DNA from: Armatimonadota bacterium
Lineage (GTDB): Bacteria > Armatimonadota > HRBIN16
Assembly (NCBI GenBank): GCA_026003195.1
Contig: BPGU01000002.1
Location: forward strand, 620,001-684,000
Reading direction: 5' to 3'
DNA length: 64,000 nt
Shown: one piece after another, positions 26,282-35,030 of the stretch
Numbering within the stretch: the first letter of the stretch is position 1
How the letters are laid out: the number at the start of each line of letters is the position of its first letter
The notes under the pieces: model-generated
Told to the model about the DNA's origin: nothing
Seen by the model: only the letters and a program-made list of their open reading frames with translations
Databases searched by the model: none
Program-made: the position numbers and the translations under genes

Positions 26282-27405
26282 CACACAGTCCCCTCGCCGA
26301 ACCTTTCACGGTGCACACTCAGCGCGTGAAGCACCTCTTTCTCTTTCACCACAACCGGCAAACGTGCCTGCCCAATACGCTCAATCAGCACGAAACGCAC
26401 CTGCCCATCGCGCGCTTTCTTGTCGCGCGCCATGACATCCAGCAGAGATTCAAACTGCACACCACGCGGGAGGGCAACGGGCAAGCCCAGAGCACGCAAG
26501 GCGCGCGCTATCTCCTCCGCTGTTCCGGCAGGCGTCACTCCCAGCACCTCTCCCACCAGCGCAGCAGAGACCATACCGATGGATACCGCTTCGCCATGCA
26601 ACAGGCGACTATAGCCTGCCACAGCCTCCAGAGCGTGCCCCACCGTGTGTCCGAAGTTCAGGATAGCGCGGATGCCTTGCTCGGTCTCGTCTTCCGAGAC
26701 AATGTTCGATTTTATCTCGCAACAGCGGTAGATAATCTCGGCAAGGCGTACGCTGTGTCCCTGCCGCAGGGAAGCCGCTTCGGCGTTCACCCTCTGCCAT
26801 AACGCCTCGTCTGCGATTATACCATACTTCAGTACCTCTGCTAAGCCCGCCCGAAATTGGCGACGAGGGAGCGTTTTCAAGGTGTCGGTATCTATCCACA
26901 CGAGTGAAGGCTGGTGAAACGCCCCCACCAGGTTTTTGCCCTCGGGAAGATTCACCCCTGTCTTCCCACCCACACTGGAGTCCACCTGCGCCAGCAAGGT
27001 GGTGGGAATCTGCACCATGCGTACACCGCGCAGATAGCAGGCAGAGACAAAACCCGCCAGGTCACCGATGACACCCCCTCCCAGCGCGACCACGACGCAA
27101 CGTCTGTCCAGAGCCAGCTGCGCCATCTGCCGAAGCAAGCGACCGGCGACCGCCCATCGCTTCGTGCGCTCACCGGCAGGAACTGTCAGCAGATGCGTGG
27201 GAACCCCTTCCTGCTCCAGAGCCACCCTCAGAGGTTCACCATACCACTGCGCCAGGTGGGGGTGGGTGATGAGAACCACCTGTGAAGGTTGCAAAGCACG
27301 CAAGTGCGCTGATGCGTCCCGTAGCACCCCAGAACCGATGAGGATGGGGTAGCTACGTTCGCCCAGTCGGACGTGAAGTGTCAGCAAAGAGTTGGCGGTT
27401 TCCAT
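26281..27405 (-). CDS. aroB: 3-dehydroquinate synthase
   Basis: Second step of the shikimate pathway, converting DAHP to 3-dehydroquinate with NAD and a divalent metal. The 374-residue protein has VVALGGGVIGDLAGFVSACY, the IPTTLLAQVDSSVGGKTGVN motif, KYGIIAD, the metal-ligand Glu in the IKSNIVSEDETEQGIR region and NFGHTVGHALE. It overlaps aroK by 25 nt, the classic aroK-aroB pair that follows pilQ in many Gram-negative genomes. Confidence 0.97.
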   Translation of the reverse strand: METANSLLTLHVRLGERSYPILIGSGVLRDASAHLRALQPSQVVLITHPHLAQWYGEPLRVALEQEGVPTHLLTVPAGERTKRWAVAGRLLRQMAQLALDRRCVVVALGGGVIGDLAGFVSACYLRGVRMVQIPTTLLAQVDSSVGGKTGVNLPEGKNLVGAFHQPSLVWIDTDTLKTLPRRQFRAGLAEVLKYGIIADEALWQRVNAEAASLRQGHSVRLAEIIYRCCEIKSNIVSEDETEQGIRAILNFGHTVGHALEAVAGYSRLLHGEAVSIGMVSAALVGEVLGVTPAGTAEEIARALRALGLPVALPRGVQFESLLDVMARDKKARDGQVRFVLIERIGQARLPVVVKEKEVLHALSVHRERFGEGTV

Positions 27406-27923
27406 TCTCTCACCAGCTCCTCAATACATTCTACCGCCTCTTCGGGTGAAAGCGTAGAGGTATCCACACGCACATCGGCACATGCGTAGGCGGTTTCACG
27501 TTCAGACATCAATCGGCGTATCTCCGCCAGGGGGTCGGGGGCAGAAGCCAGTTTCGGGCGCGTCGTGACTGGCTGAACGCGCTGCAGGATGACTTCCGGT
27601 TGTGCCGTCAACAAGACGATGACGGCATGTCGGCGTAGGGAGCGCACGTTTTCGGGGCGCGTGGGCACTCCTCCCCCGGTAGCAATCACCAGATGGTGCA
27701 GGTTTTCCAGACTATGCAGCACTTCCGTCTCCTGCTGGCGGAAATATTCCTCTCCAAAGTGTTCGAATATCTGTGCGACGCTGCAACCCACCCTCTGTTC
27801 CACCAGCGAGTCGGTGTCTACGAACTTCCACCCCCACCGCTGCGCCAGCATCTGCCCCAGCAAGCTCTTGCCGGTGCCCATGAAACCGATGAGTGCAACG
27901 TTTGGAAGTGACCGGTGCTGCAT
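27381..27923 (-). CDS. aroK: shikimate kinase
   Basis: ATP-dependent 3-phosphorylation of shikimate. From the ATG at 27923 the protein is 180 residues, a normal length, with the P-loop GFMGTGKSLLG, the shikimate-binding DTDSLVE, and IATGGGVPTRPENV. The frame extends further to 27977 but would run through a perfect palindrome (27937-27960), so the shorter start is preferred. Its ribosome-binding site is weak; the palindrome just upstream may modulate translation. Confidence 0.92.
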   Translation of the reverse strand: MQHRSLPNVALIGFMGTGKSLLGQMLAQRWGWKFVDTDSLVEQRVGCSVAQIFEHFGEEYFRQQETEVLHSLENLHHLVIATGGGVPTRPENVRSLRRHAVIVLLTAQPEVILQRVQPVTTRPKLASAPDPLAEIRRLMSERETAYACADVRVDTSTLSPEEAVECIEELVREWKPPTLC

Positions 27924-27936
27924 GAGCGTACGAGAA

Positions 27937-27960
27937 GCGCGGGGGTGCATACCCCCGCGC
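27937..27960. repeat. perfect 10-bp palindrome between pilQ and aroK
   Basis: GCGCGGGGGT (27937-27946), GCAT loop, ACCCCCGCGC (27951-27960). As RNA it would form a very stable hairpin 13 nt upstream of the aroK ATG, with no T run, so attenuation or mRNA-segment processing is more likely than termination. Confidence 0.6.
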
Positions 27961-27988
27961 CGATCCGTAACGAGCAATGGTCGGAACC

Positions 27989-29686
27989 TTAAGGCGTCAC
28001 GCCTATCGTCGGTGCTCCTGTATCCTCGAGAATCCGAGGCGTCAGGAAAATCAACAGCTCGGTATCATCCTGCGACAGGTTGGTGGAGCGGAAGAGATGC
28101 CCGATCCACGGCAGGTCGCCCAGGATGGGAAACTTCGCCACCGAGCTGTCTTCGCTGCGTCGGATGAAACCGCCCAGCACCACTGTCTGACCACTCGGCA
28201 CACGCCGTGTGGTGAAAATGGACTGGCTGTTGACTATCGGATAGGAGCTGCCGTCCGGTGAACGCACCGAACCGGTAATATCCGAAAGCTGCAGCGGGAT
28301 GAACATGGTAATGGTTCCGTCGCCGTTGATTCGCGGAGTGACCGTCATGCCGGACACTACCGACACGTAGTTCACCTGGCTCCCCTGAATCACCTGCCCT
28401 TGCCCCGGTGTGGTGAACGTGGTGGTTACAAAAGGCACTTCCGTTTGCACAAAGATGGATCCGGGCGTGTTGTTCAGAGTGGTCACCAGCGGCGCCTGAA
28501 TCACCCGCCCTCGTGCATTGGACAGGGCGGTGCGCAACTCTGTGACCAGGTTGCCCGTGCTATAGCGGATGAAGATGTTGCCGCCTGTCGCAAAGGTACC
28601 GGGCACGTTCCCCGCCTGCGTGTTCAGCTGCTGTACCAGCCAGTCGATGCCGAATTGTTTCACCTCGCTGACCTTCACGGTCACGAACTCCGCCTTGATT
28701 TCCACCTGCTTGGGAGCCACATCCAGCAAGCGGATAAAGCGACGGATATTCTCGATATCCTCATCCGTGCCCACGACGATCAGCGAGTTGTCCACATCTA
28801 CGGCGATGATACGAGCCTGGTCACTCAGCTGCACCAGCTGTCCACCCGCTGCGCCAAATCCTCCTGCACCGGGTTGACCAAGTCCACCGACACCTCCGAA
28901 GCCACCAGCTCCCGGCTGACCGACGCCTCCCAGGCCACCTCGGAAGCCGCCGACTTGTCCACCCACGCCATAACCCATGCCGCCACCGATGGCTCCACGC
29001 TGGTCAAATCCGGTATTGGGGGTAGGCGTGTGTCCTGCGGTATTCGCGTCGTTGGTGTTCGCCGGTGCTGTGGGTACCGGTTGAGGTGTCGGCAGAATCG
29101 GCTGAGGCTGTATCAGCGGACGCATGCCCGAGCGCGTTGCATCCATCAAATGCTGCAAGAGAGCTCCGCTGTTTTGAGCTGCCCAGTCCAAGCCGACAAT
29201 CTCCGGGTCTGTGCGCAACTGCCTCAGAAACTCACTGGGGTTGATGTACTGCAGTTTCATCTTTTCCGTGCGCACTCGTACCGGTGCAGGCGCGGGCGCA
29301 GGTTCCTGTGGTTGCACCGCCGTAGCAGGCTCGGTGTCGTTGCCCTGCGGCCCCACGATAAACACTCCATCTTCCGTACGACGCACTCGTGCACCTGCTG
29401 AACGTGCCAGGTACTCCAGTGCTTTATCCAGTGGCATGTCTATCAGGTTCACGTTGACACGCGGATAGGGCTTCTCGCTCGGCTCCAGCACGATGCTGGC
29501 GCCGCTGCGCTGCATCAACATGTTCACTGCATCACGAAACTCCGCGTCAACCAGTGTCAGGCTCACCAGCGGCATATTCCCCTGAGCACGCGGGGCGCTC
29601 GCCGCTGGAAGCGAACCCCATACACCCCACACAGCACATGCCACGATCAAAGGCAATGCGACGTTCCGCCATTTACGGAGTGTCAT
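27989..29686 (-). CDS. pilQ: type IV pilus secretin PilQ-like
   Basis: Outer-membrane secretin through which the pilus exits. The 565-residue protein has a signal peptide (to about residue 30, ...ASAPRAQG), an STN/N-domain (about 40-105, VSLTLVDAEFRDAVNMLM), a long Gly/Gln-rich linker with VGGLGQPGAGGFG repeats (about 200-280), an N1-type domain (RIIAVDVDNSLIVVGTDEDIENI) and the secretin beta domain ending DDTELLIFLTPRILED. It is shorter than proteobacterial PilQ (~700) and lacks AMIN domains. RBS AAAGGAGG precedes the ATG. Part of pilM-N-O-P-STN-pilQ. Confidence 0.92.
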   Translation of the reverse strand: MTLRKWRNVALPLIVACAVWGVWGSLPAASAPRAQGNMPLVSLTLVDAEFRDAVNMLMQRSGASIVLEPSEKPYPRVNVNLIDMPLDKALEYLARSAGARVRRTEDGVFIVGPQGNDTEPATAVQPQEPAPAPAPVRVRTEKMKLQYINPSEFLRQLRTDPEIVGLDWAAQNSGALLQHLMDATRSGMRPLIQPQPILPTPQPVPTAPANTNDANTAGHTPTPNTGFDQRGAIGGGMGYGVGGQVGGFRGGLGGVGQPGAGGFGGVGGLGQPGAGGFGAAGGQLVQLSDQARIIAVDVDNSLIVVGTDEDIENIRRFIRLLDVAPKQVEIKAEFVTVKVSEVKQFGIDWLVQQLNTQAGNVPGTFATGGNIFIRYSTGNLVTELRTALSNARGRVIQAPLVTTLNNTPGSIFVQTEVPFVTTTFTTPGQGQVIQGSQVNYVSVVSGMTVTPRINGDGTITMFIPLQLSDITGSVRSPDGSSYPIVNSQSIFTTRRVPSGQTVVLGGFIRRSEDSSVAKFPILGDLPWIGHLFRSTNLSQDDTELLIFLTPRILEDTGAPTIGVTP

Positions 29687-29764
29687 GAACCTCTGTCCTC
29701 CTTTTACTCGTTACAGATCGTTGAGTTGTCCAGCTCATCCGGCGCGGAGCCGCGGAACAGACGC

Positions 29765-30574
29765 TTAGAAACCGCCACGTCCGCCCCAGCCACCACCGCC
29801 GAAGCCGCCGCGGTTGAAGCCACCGCCGCCCCAGCCACCGCCGAAGCCGCCGCGGTTGAAGCCACCGCCGCCCCAGCCACCGCCGAAGCCGCCGCGGTTG
29901 AAGCCACCGCCACCAAAACCGCCGCCGAAGCCACCATAGCCTCCGCCAAAGCCACCGTAGCCGCCACCGAAGCCACCATAGCCTCCGCCAAAGCCACCGT
30001 AGCCACCGCCGAAGCCACCATAGCCTCCGCCAAAGCCACCGTAGCCACCGCCGAAGCCACCATAGCCTCCGTAGCCGCCACCGCCACTATAGGTCCAGCC
30101 GGTCTGGTTCAACGCTACGGCACCTCCGCCCAGTATCTGGGCAATCGCCAGCGAGTCCAGGTGCTGCAGCGTAATCTTTTCCGTGCGCACCTGAGGCTGG
30201 GAAGGCTCCTCGATCTGTTGCAGTTCCTGTGCGCCCATTTCGTACGTTTCCACCTTGGGCGAAATGATGTACACGCCACCGTCCACACGGTAGGTGAGCG
30301 GAGGGTTTGCGGCGCGAAGCACGGTACGCAATGCTGTCTCAAAAGAGACATCCTTCAGCGACACCGTGATATAGCCCTGAACCACCGACTCGTCCAGCGT
30401 GTAGTTATAGCCAGTAGCCCGGAAGAGCAGTTTGAGAGCGTCGGCGATACTGGCGCTCTCCAGATTGAGCGTGATTTTCGGTCCGCCGCCCGAAGCCGGT
30501 TCCTGCGCCACTGCAGACGCAGTCACGCCAACGAGCACCAAAAAGCACGCTGCGATTCGCAAAGCTCGATGCAT
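29765..30574 (-). CDS. exported STN-domain protein with Gly-rich repeat tail
   Basis: Signal peptide MHRALRIAACFLVLVGVTASAVAQ, then one secretin N-terminal (STN) domain (residues ~30-105, ITLNLESASIADALKLLF...) and a ~120-residue tail made of two 14-residue repeats: GGYGGFGGGYGGFG-type and GGGFNRGGFGGGWG-type. No secretin barrel follows. GGAGGAGG sets the ATG at 30574. Between pilP and pilQ, it may be an accessory N-domain ring for the secretin, or the detached periplasmic half of PilQ. The repeat tail has glycine content found in adhesive or phase-separating proteins; its role is unknown. Confidence 0.82.
   Translation of the reverse strand: MHRALRIAACFLVLVGVTASAVAQEPASGGGPKITLNLESASIADALKLLFRATGYNYTLDESVVQGYITVSLKDVSFETALRTVLRAANPPLTYRVDGGVYIISPKVETYEMGAQELQQIEEPSQPQVRTEKITLQHLDSLAIAQILGGGAVALNQTGWTYSGGGGYGGYGGFGGGYGGFGGGYGGFGGGYGGFGGGYGGFGGGYGGFGGGYGGFGGGFGGGGFNRGGFGGGWGGGGFNRGGFGGGWGGGGFNRGGFGGGGWGGRGGF
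29780..30075. repeat. coding 42-bp tandem repeats in the STN gene
   Basis: About seven 42-bp units of two related types, one nearest the gene's 3' end (29780-29925) and one before it (29926-30075). Units of the same type are nearly identical, indicating recent slippage or recombination. Confidence 0.8.
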
Positions 30575-30673
30575 GAAGATAAACCTCCTCCAATTGTTTC
30601 GCTTACTATCCCGGAACTCCTTCTCCCCTATCACTTTCCGAAAAAAGTGGACGAGCAGAAGGATTGACTTTGG

Positions 30674-31480
30674 TTAGTATTCTTCCAAAAGTCCTGCACC
30701 GCCAGGAGCACCACCTCCTGGCACACCCGGTACGCCACCCGGCACACTGGGCATGCCGCCCACTCCGGGGAAGGCACGTTGCACCGGTGTAATGGGAGCA
30801 CCCAGTTTGACCGTGATTTCCTGAGGCTTCTTGCCCAGCGTAGAGAGCACGACCTGGTTGGGTTCAATCCGCGCCACGCGCATCCCGTCCAGGGTATCGC
30901 CGGGCTTGACCACGCGGGGCAGATCTCCTTGCGTCTCGATAATCGCTGCCACGCTCTGTCCCCACATGATGCCAGCTACACGGCGGTAGGGCTGTGGGGG
31001 CAGAACATCTTCCTCTTCCTCACCCTGCGGCTTATACGTGGGTGCAGGTTGCAGGCGTACGGGAGGCACCACCGACAGTATCGGAGGCTTGCTCAAGTCT
31101 GCTTCCCACGGCAGAGGCTTGAACGGGTCTACGCGATACTTCGAGGGTGGCTTGCCATCCTTAGGTGCTTCTGCAACCTGTTGTGGAGCGCCTCTGGTAC
31201 CGTAGCCCGCCCCACCAGCCATCGGGCCAGCCATGGGTCCCATCGGTCCCATCGGACCGGCGGTAGGTCCTGCGCTTGCAGTCGGCTCATCTTCTGGAAG
31301 TCCCCCAGTAGGAGTACCACCCGTTGGTGCGGTTGCAGTTGCTCCCGAAGAAGGCGTGGTACCCTGTTGCCCTCCGCCCCCCATGAACATGAAGAGCGCT
31401 ATGGCGACAATCAGGATAACCGCTACCGCACCCCCGATCACTATCGGTTTGTTTTTCGGGTCATTGAGCCACTGTTGCAT
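30674..31480 (-). CDS. pilP: pilus assembly protein PilP-like
   Basis: Periplasmic coupler between the PilNO dimer and the secretin. It has one N-terminal membrane helix (PIVIGGAVAVILIVAIALFMF) instead of a lipoprotein signal, a long Pro/Gly/Met-rich segment (GPMGPMGPMAGPMAGG), then a small beta domain (YRRVAGIMWGQSVAAIIE...VKPGDTLDGMRVARIEPNQVVL) with the PilP/GspC homology-region fold. The C-terminal tail is GGVPGVPGGGAPGGAGLLEEY. 268 residues. Fourth gene of the pil operon, 17 nt after pilO. Confidence 0.82.
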   Translation of the reverse strand: MQQWLNDPKNKPIVIGGAVAVILIVAIALFMFMGGGGQQGTTPSSGATATAPTGGTPTGGLPEDEPTASAGPTAGPMGPMGPMAGPMAGGAGYGTRGAPQQVAEAPKDGKPPSKYRVDPFKPLPWEADLSKPPILSVVPPVRLQPAPTYKPQGEEEEDVLPPQPYRRVAGIMWGQSVAAIIETQGDLPRVVKPGDTLDGMRVARIEPNQVVLSTLGKKPQEITVKLGAPITPVQRAFPGVGGMPSVPGGVPGVPGGGAPGGAGLLEEY

Positions 31481-31497
31481 CGTCCCTCAAGCCTCCT

Positions 31498-32382
31498 TTA
31501 GTAGTCTTCCACTCCGGGAGCTCCCGCTCCACCACCCAGAGCCGGTCCCGTCACGCCAGCACCGGCACCACCCACAGGCGGGCGAGACATCCCGGGCGGC
31601 GCTCCGGGCATCGTCGGTGCACCCATGGTGGGAGCACCCATCATCGGACCACCCATCATCGGTCTGGGCATACCGGGCGCGGTCATTCCGCCTCCGAATC
31701 CCATACCACCCATTCCCGCCATACCGCCCATTCCGGGCGCACCGCCTGCGGAAGGCAGGGTCGCACCGGGCTGGTCGTTCTTCGCGCGAGGCAGAATGAA
31801 CAGCGTAGCTGTATACTGCCCGATGAGCTGAGGACTGACGCCACTCAGTTGTAAACCATCTACCAGCACCAGGCGAGGGGCGTTGTTCCACCTCTCCACG
31901 TGGCGCAGGATGCTCTCGAAATCTCCCTGCACCTGAAACGTTCCCAAAGGAACAATCCATATCGGCCAGGGAAGCTGGTTCGGGTCTGTGGTCGGGATGC
32001 CTATGGCGAAACCTCCCAGGAAGATGACGTCCTGCGACTTGGACACGAAATCCTGAAGAACCTTTGCAGTTCTTTCCGGCTCCTTCCAGTAAGCCAACGC
32101 AGCCTTCAACCGATCGGTCATGTCGATATCGGGCATTTTGGAACGCTCATACCGTGCCCACTTCAGTCGTGCCTCTTCCACCTCTTTCTTGGCATCTTCC
32201 AGTTGCCTCTTTGCCGCAGGAAGCTGCGCCGCTCGCTGACTGGCTGCCTCTATCTGCGTGTCCAGATTCTTGATCTCAGCCTGCGTAGGGCGAATCAGCA
32301 CGAAGAAGATACCCGACGCGATCACCACCGACACCACGATGCCGATGACCACCACATTTTGCAAAGTGAGCTTCGAAAGCAT
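31498..32382 (-). CDS. pilO: pilus assembly protein PilO-like
   Basis: Inner-membrane alignment-subcomplex protein. The 294-residue product has a single N-terminal transmembrane helix (NVVVIGIVVSVVIASGIFFVLI), a coiled coil (about residues 30-75, EIKNLDTQIEAASQRAAQLPAAKRQLEDAK) and a periplasmic ferredoxin-like domain (VPLGTFQVQGDFESILRHVERW). It ends in a ~75-residue tail of PGM/GAPTM repeats finishing VEDY. It lies 15 nt after pilN. Confidence 0.86.
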   Translation of the reverse strand: MLSKLTLQNVVVIGIVVSVVIASGIFFVLIRPTQAEIKNLDTQIEAASQRAAQLPAAKRQLEDAKKEVEEARLKWARYERSKMPDIDMTDRLKAALAYWKEPERTAKVLQDFVSKSQDVIFLGGFAIGIPTTDPNQLPWPIWIVPLGTFQVQGDFESILRHVERWNNAPRLVLVDGLQLSGVSPQLIGQYTATLFILPRAKNDQPGATLPSAGGAPGMGGMAGMGGMGFGGGMTAPGMPRPMMGGPMMGAPTMGAPTMPGAPPGMSRPPVGGAGAGVTGPALGGGAGAPGVEDY

Positions 32383-32397
32383 TCCGTGCCCCTCCTT

Positions 32398-33420
32398 CTA
32401 TTCCGCCATTGCACCCCGTCCGCCGCGGGGACCTCCCATGCCACCACCAGCACTGGGCGGAGCCCCCATGGGACCTGCCATGCCCGGTGCACCCATCGTC
32501 GGCGCACCCATCATCGGTGGTCTGGAGCCTCCCATCGGACCTGCCATGCCCGGTGCACCCATCGTCGGCGCACCCATCATCGGTGGTCTGGAGCCTCCCA
32601 TCGGACCTGCCATGCCCGGCGCTCCCATCATCGGAGATCCGGGTAATCCCATGCCGCCAGCACCGCCCATCCCTGTCATGCCGGTGCCACCTAGAGAGGA
32701 AACCAGCTGCTGTACCAGCTGCTGCACCTGATTGATCAACGGCTCACGCAGGGTTGCCACCACGGTAAAGACGATACCCTGTTGTGCTTGCTGACCCATG
32801 CTGCTGCCTGCCGCGCCGGGCAAACCGCTTGGCATTCCGGGCACTCCAGCTGGAGCACCATACATGCCTGCGTAGGGCGACGACGTCGGCGCACCATAGC
32901 CTCCGCCGAAACCGGCTGCACCACCGGCGGTCGTGCCACCCGCAGCGCTCCACGAGACGCTCACACCGGTAAACAACGGACACTGCAGCATCACCTGCAG
33001 ATAGCGCGCCATCTCATCCAGATCGCGGGTCACCGCCTGTGCTTGCAGGGTCATGCCCTGCGCCACACCCATACTTCCATATCGCACGCTGTCGATCGTC
33101 CAGCGACGCACATCACGATACAGCTTGGGATACTGCTTGTTGGCGCGGAATATCTCGTCCGCCAGCTGCGCGCGGGTGAGCAGCGGAGCCACCAACGCTT
33201 TGGTATTCTGCGCCTCTCTTTCGGTCTGCTCCACCTGTCGGACGATAGCCTCTTGCTGCTGAAGCTCCTCTGATTTTTGCGACTTGAGGTTCACGAGGCT
33301 CAGCTGCCAGGCAATCAGCCCCCCCGCTAAGGCGAGCCACACCACCACAAACACCGCAAACCACACTCGCTTTTTGCGTGGCTCGTAGATGTTGGGTGGC
33401 AACAGGTTCAATTTCAGCAT
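32398..33420 (-). CDS. pilN: pilus assembly protein PilN-like
   Basis: Partner of PilO. Start at 33420 is fixed by GGAGGG 8 nt upstream and by the PilN signature LKLNLLPPNIYEPRKKR, which binds PilM in the cytoplasm. One transmembrane helix follows (VWFAVFVVVWLALAGGLIAW), then a coiled coil and a periplasmic domain. The C-terminal ~75 residues are tandem GAPTMGAPGMAGPMGGSRPP repeats encoded by near-identical 60-bp DNA units. The longer frame to 33633 overlaps pilM and is a shadow. 340 residues. Confidence 0.88.
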   Translation of the reverse strand: MLKLNLLPPNIYEPRKKRVWFAVFVVVWLALAGGLIAWQLSLVNLKSQKSEELQQQEAIVRQVEQTEREAQNTKALVAPLLTRAQLADEIFRANKQYPKLYRDVRRWTIDSVRYGSMGVAQGMTLQAQAVTRDLDEMARYLQVMLQCPLFTGVSVSWSAAGGTTAGGAAGFGGGYGAPTSSPYAGMYGAPAGVPGMPSGLPGAAGSSMGQQAQQGIVFTVVATLREPLINQVQQLVQQLVSSLGGTGMTGMGGAGGMGLPGSPMMGAPGMAGPMGGSRPPMMGAPTMGAPGMAGPMGGSRPPMMGAPTMGAPGMAGPMGAPPSAGGGMGGPRGGRGAMAE

Positions 33421-33440
33421 GGTTCGCTCCCTCCGGATGC

Positions 33441-34781
33441 CTAGTCCATCATATCCCGGATTGCCAAGCCAATGGCCACCGGCATCAGTGGTGCCACTTC
33501 CTGCAGATAGGGCATACTGTAGCGACGTACCAACGCCTCCTGATGGGTCAGCGGGTCCGCAACACTGACCGGTATGCCCAGTTCCTGCGCTAAGAACTTG
33601 TCCAGGTTCTTCATCCGGGCTGTGCCGCCACACAGCACGATCTCATCTATTCGGGCGCCCTGCACCCGTCCCCGATAGAACTCCAGCGAACGACGCACTT
33701 CGGCGAGGAAGTCCCCCAGAACAGGCGCAATCGCATCGAACACTTCGATACGCAGGGGGTCTGTTTCCTCCGGTTCCACAGGAGCGGGCGGCGCAGGGGC
33801 TGCGGGTTGCTCCTCTGCCGGTTCCTGTGCACTCGGCAGCTCCTCTTCCACGTCGAAACTCGGCTCTCCGTAGCCCGAAGAGAAGTCTACCATACCCGCA
33901 GAAGGCGGCTGTGAGAAGTCAATCATGCCGGTAGGTGCACCCAGCCCGGCTCCATAGGCAGGAGCCGCTCCAGACGGTCCAAGCCGTTCCAAAAGTACCG
34001 CCGCATATTCTCGCTTCAGTTTCTCCGCGTGGGCAAAGCGCTCACGGGGGTCGGTACCCTCCACTCGGTACGCCAGAGAATCCATGATCGCCTGAGTAAA
34101 GTGGTTCCCCGCAATCGGAATGGTGCGAGGCAGACGCAACACACTGCCCGCAAAAACGCCCATGTCGGTGGCTGTTGCCCCTATGTTCAGGAGCACTATC
34201 GTTTTATCCCGATACTTCTCGGGCTGCAGGCCGATCACCGTGCGAGCGGTTGCTAGCACCTGCACATCGATAGCCACAGGGTCCAGCTGCGCGGCAAATA
34301 ACGCCTTCACGACAGCATCCACCACGTCCTGCTGGGCAGCCGCCAGCAACACCTCCATGTTGGGGTCGTTGGGGTCGGCATCGGGGCGTTCTATCACCGC
34401 ATAGTCCGTCACTACATCGCCCTGTGCGGCAAAGGGAATGTGCCTCTCCACTTCCCATGCCATGGACTTATCCAGCTCAGCGGGGCTCATTTTGGGCATT
34501 TCAATCACGCGCACCACCAGTCCGCTTTGCCCCGGCACCGAGGTCACCACCTGCTTGGTGGAAATGCCTGCCTGTGAAAGCAGTTGCCGAATGGCTTGAC
34601 CAAGAGCCTGAGGGTCCTGGATATAGCCGCTTTCGTCAATCACACCCTCCGGTGTAGGAGCAACGCCCACAGCGTTCATCTGCACGCCTTCCTTCGTCGG
34701 GCGTACCTCTGCCACCTTCATCAGGGTGGTGCCTACATCCAACCCCACGATGGGTCCTGTCACTTTTCGGGCACGTGCCAT
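33441..34781 (-). CDS. pilM: pilus assembly ATPase-like protein PilM
   Basis: Actin/FtsA-like cytoplasmic scaffold of the pilus machine. The 446-residue protein shows GLDVGTTLMKVAEV (phosphate 1), PKMSPAELDKSMAWEVERHIPF, LLNIGATATDMGVF (phosphate 2) and VLCGGTARMKNLDKFLAQELGIPV (adenosine motif). An insertion of about 80 residues rich in Pro, Ala and Glu (about 270-345) lengthens it beyond the usual ~350. First gene of the pil operon; RBS is a GGAGGAGGAG run. Confidence 0.93.
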   Translation of the reverse strand: MARARKVTGPIVGLDVGTTLMKVAEVRPTKEGVQMNAVGVAPTPEGVIDESGYIQDPQALGQAIRQLLSQAGISTKQVVTSVPGQSGLVVRVIEMPKMSPAELDKSMAWEVERHIPFAAQGDVVTDYAVIERPDADPNDPNMEVLLAAAQQDVVDAVVKALFAAQLDPVAIDVQVLATARTVIGLQPEKYRDKTIVLLNIGATATDMGVFAGSVLRLPRTIPIAGNHFTQAIMDSLAYRVEGTDPRERFAHAEKLKREYAAVLLERLGPSGAAPAYGAGLGAPTGMIDFSQPPSAGMVDFSSGYGEPSFDVEEELPSAQEPAEEQPAAPAPPAPVEPEETDPLRIEVFDAIAPVLGDFLAEVRRSLEFYRGRVQGARIDEIVLCGGTARMKNLDKFLAQELGIPVSVADPLTHQEALVRRYSMPYLQEVAPLMPVAIGLAIRDMMD

Positions 34782-34811
34782 TCCTTAATCTCCTCCTCCC
34801 CTGTGCACCCT

Positions 34812-34840
34812 ATTGTAGCAGGTCGCCAGGGGGCTGTCAA
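34812..34840 (-). promoter_or_regulatory. strong sigma-70 promoter of the pil-aro-rib-dap operon
   Basis: Minus-strand TTGACA (34835-34840), 17-nt spacer, TACAAT (34812-34817), placed 31 nt before the pilM ATG. Genes from pilM to the redoxin (19.5 kb) are closely spaced on this strand. Confidence 0.85.
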
Positions 34841-35030
34841 CGATTTCCCTCCCCGTATAAATGCGACGGAGTGCTTATTTATTCCTTTTCGCGACGCGTA
34901 CATTTTCCTCCTGCCTGTGCGTCTTTTAGACGCGCACACCGCTCTTTTCGTTACTGGCTACACTTGCTCTTCTCCTGCTTTTTCTTCGGCAATACTATAC
35001 CATCATCTTCTTCTTACGCTTCTGCGGGTG

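Noticed and set aside
29726-30667. Rightward frame with AKATVATAEATIAS repeats
   Set aside because: It is the reverse of the Gly-rich repeat tail of the STN gene; the sense strand has signal peptide, RBS and operon context.
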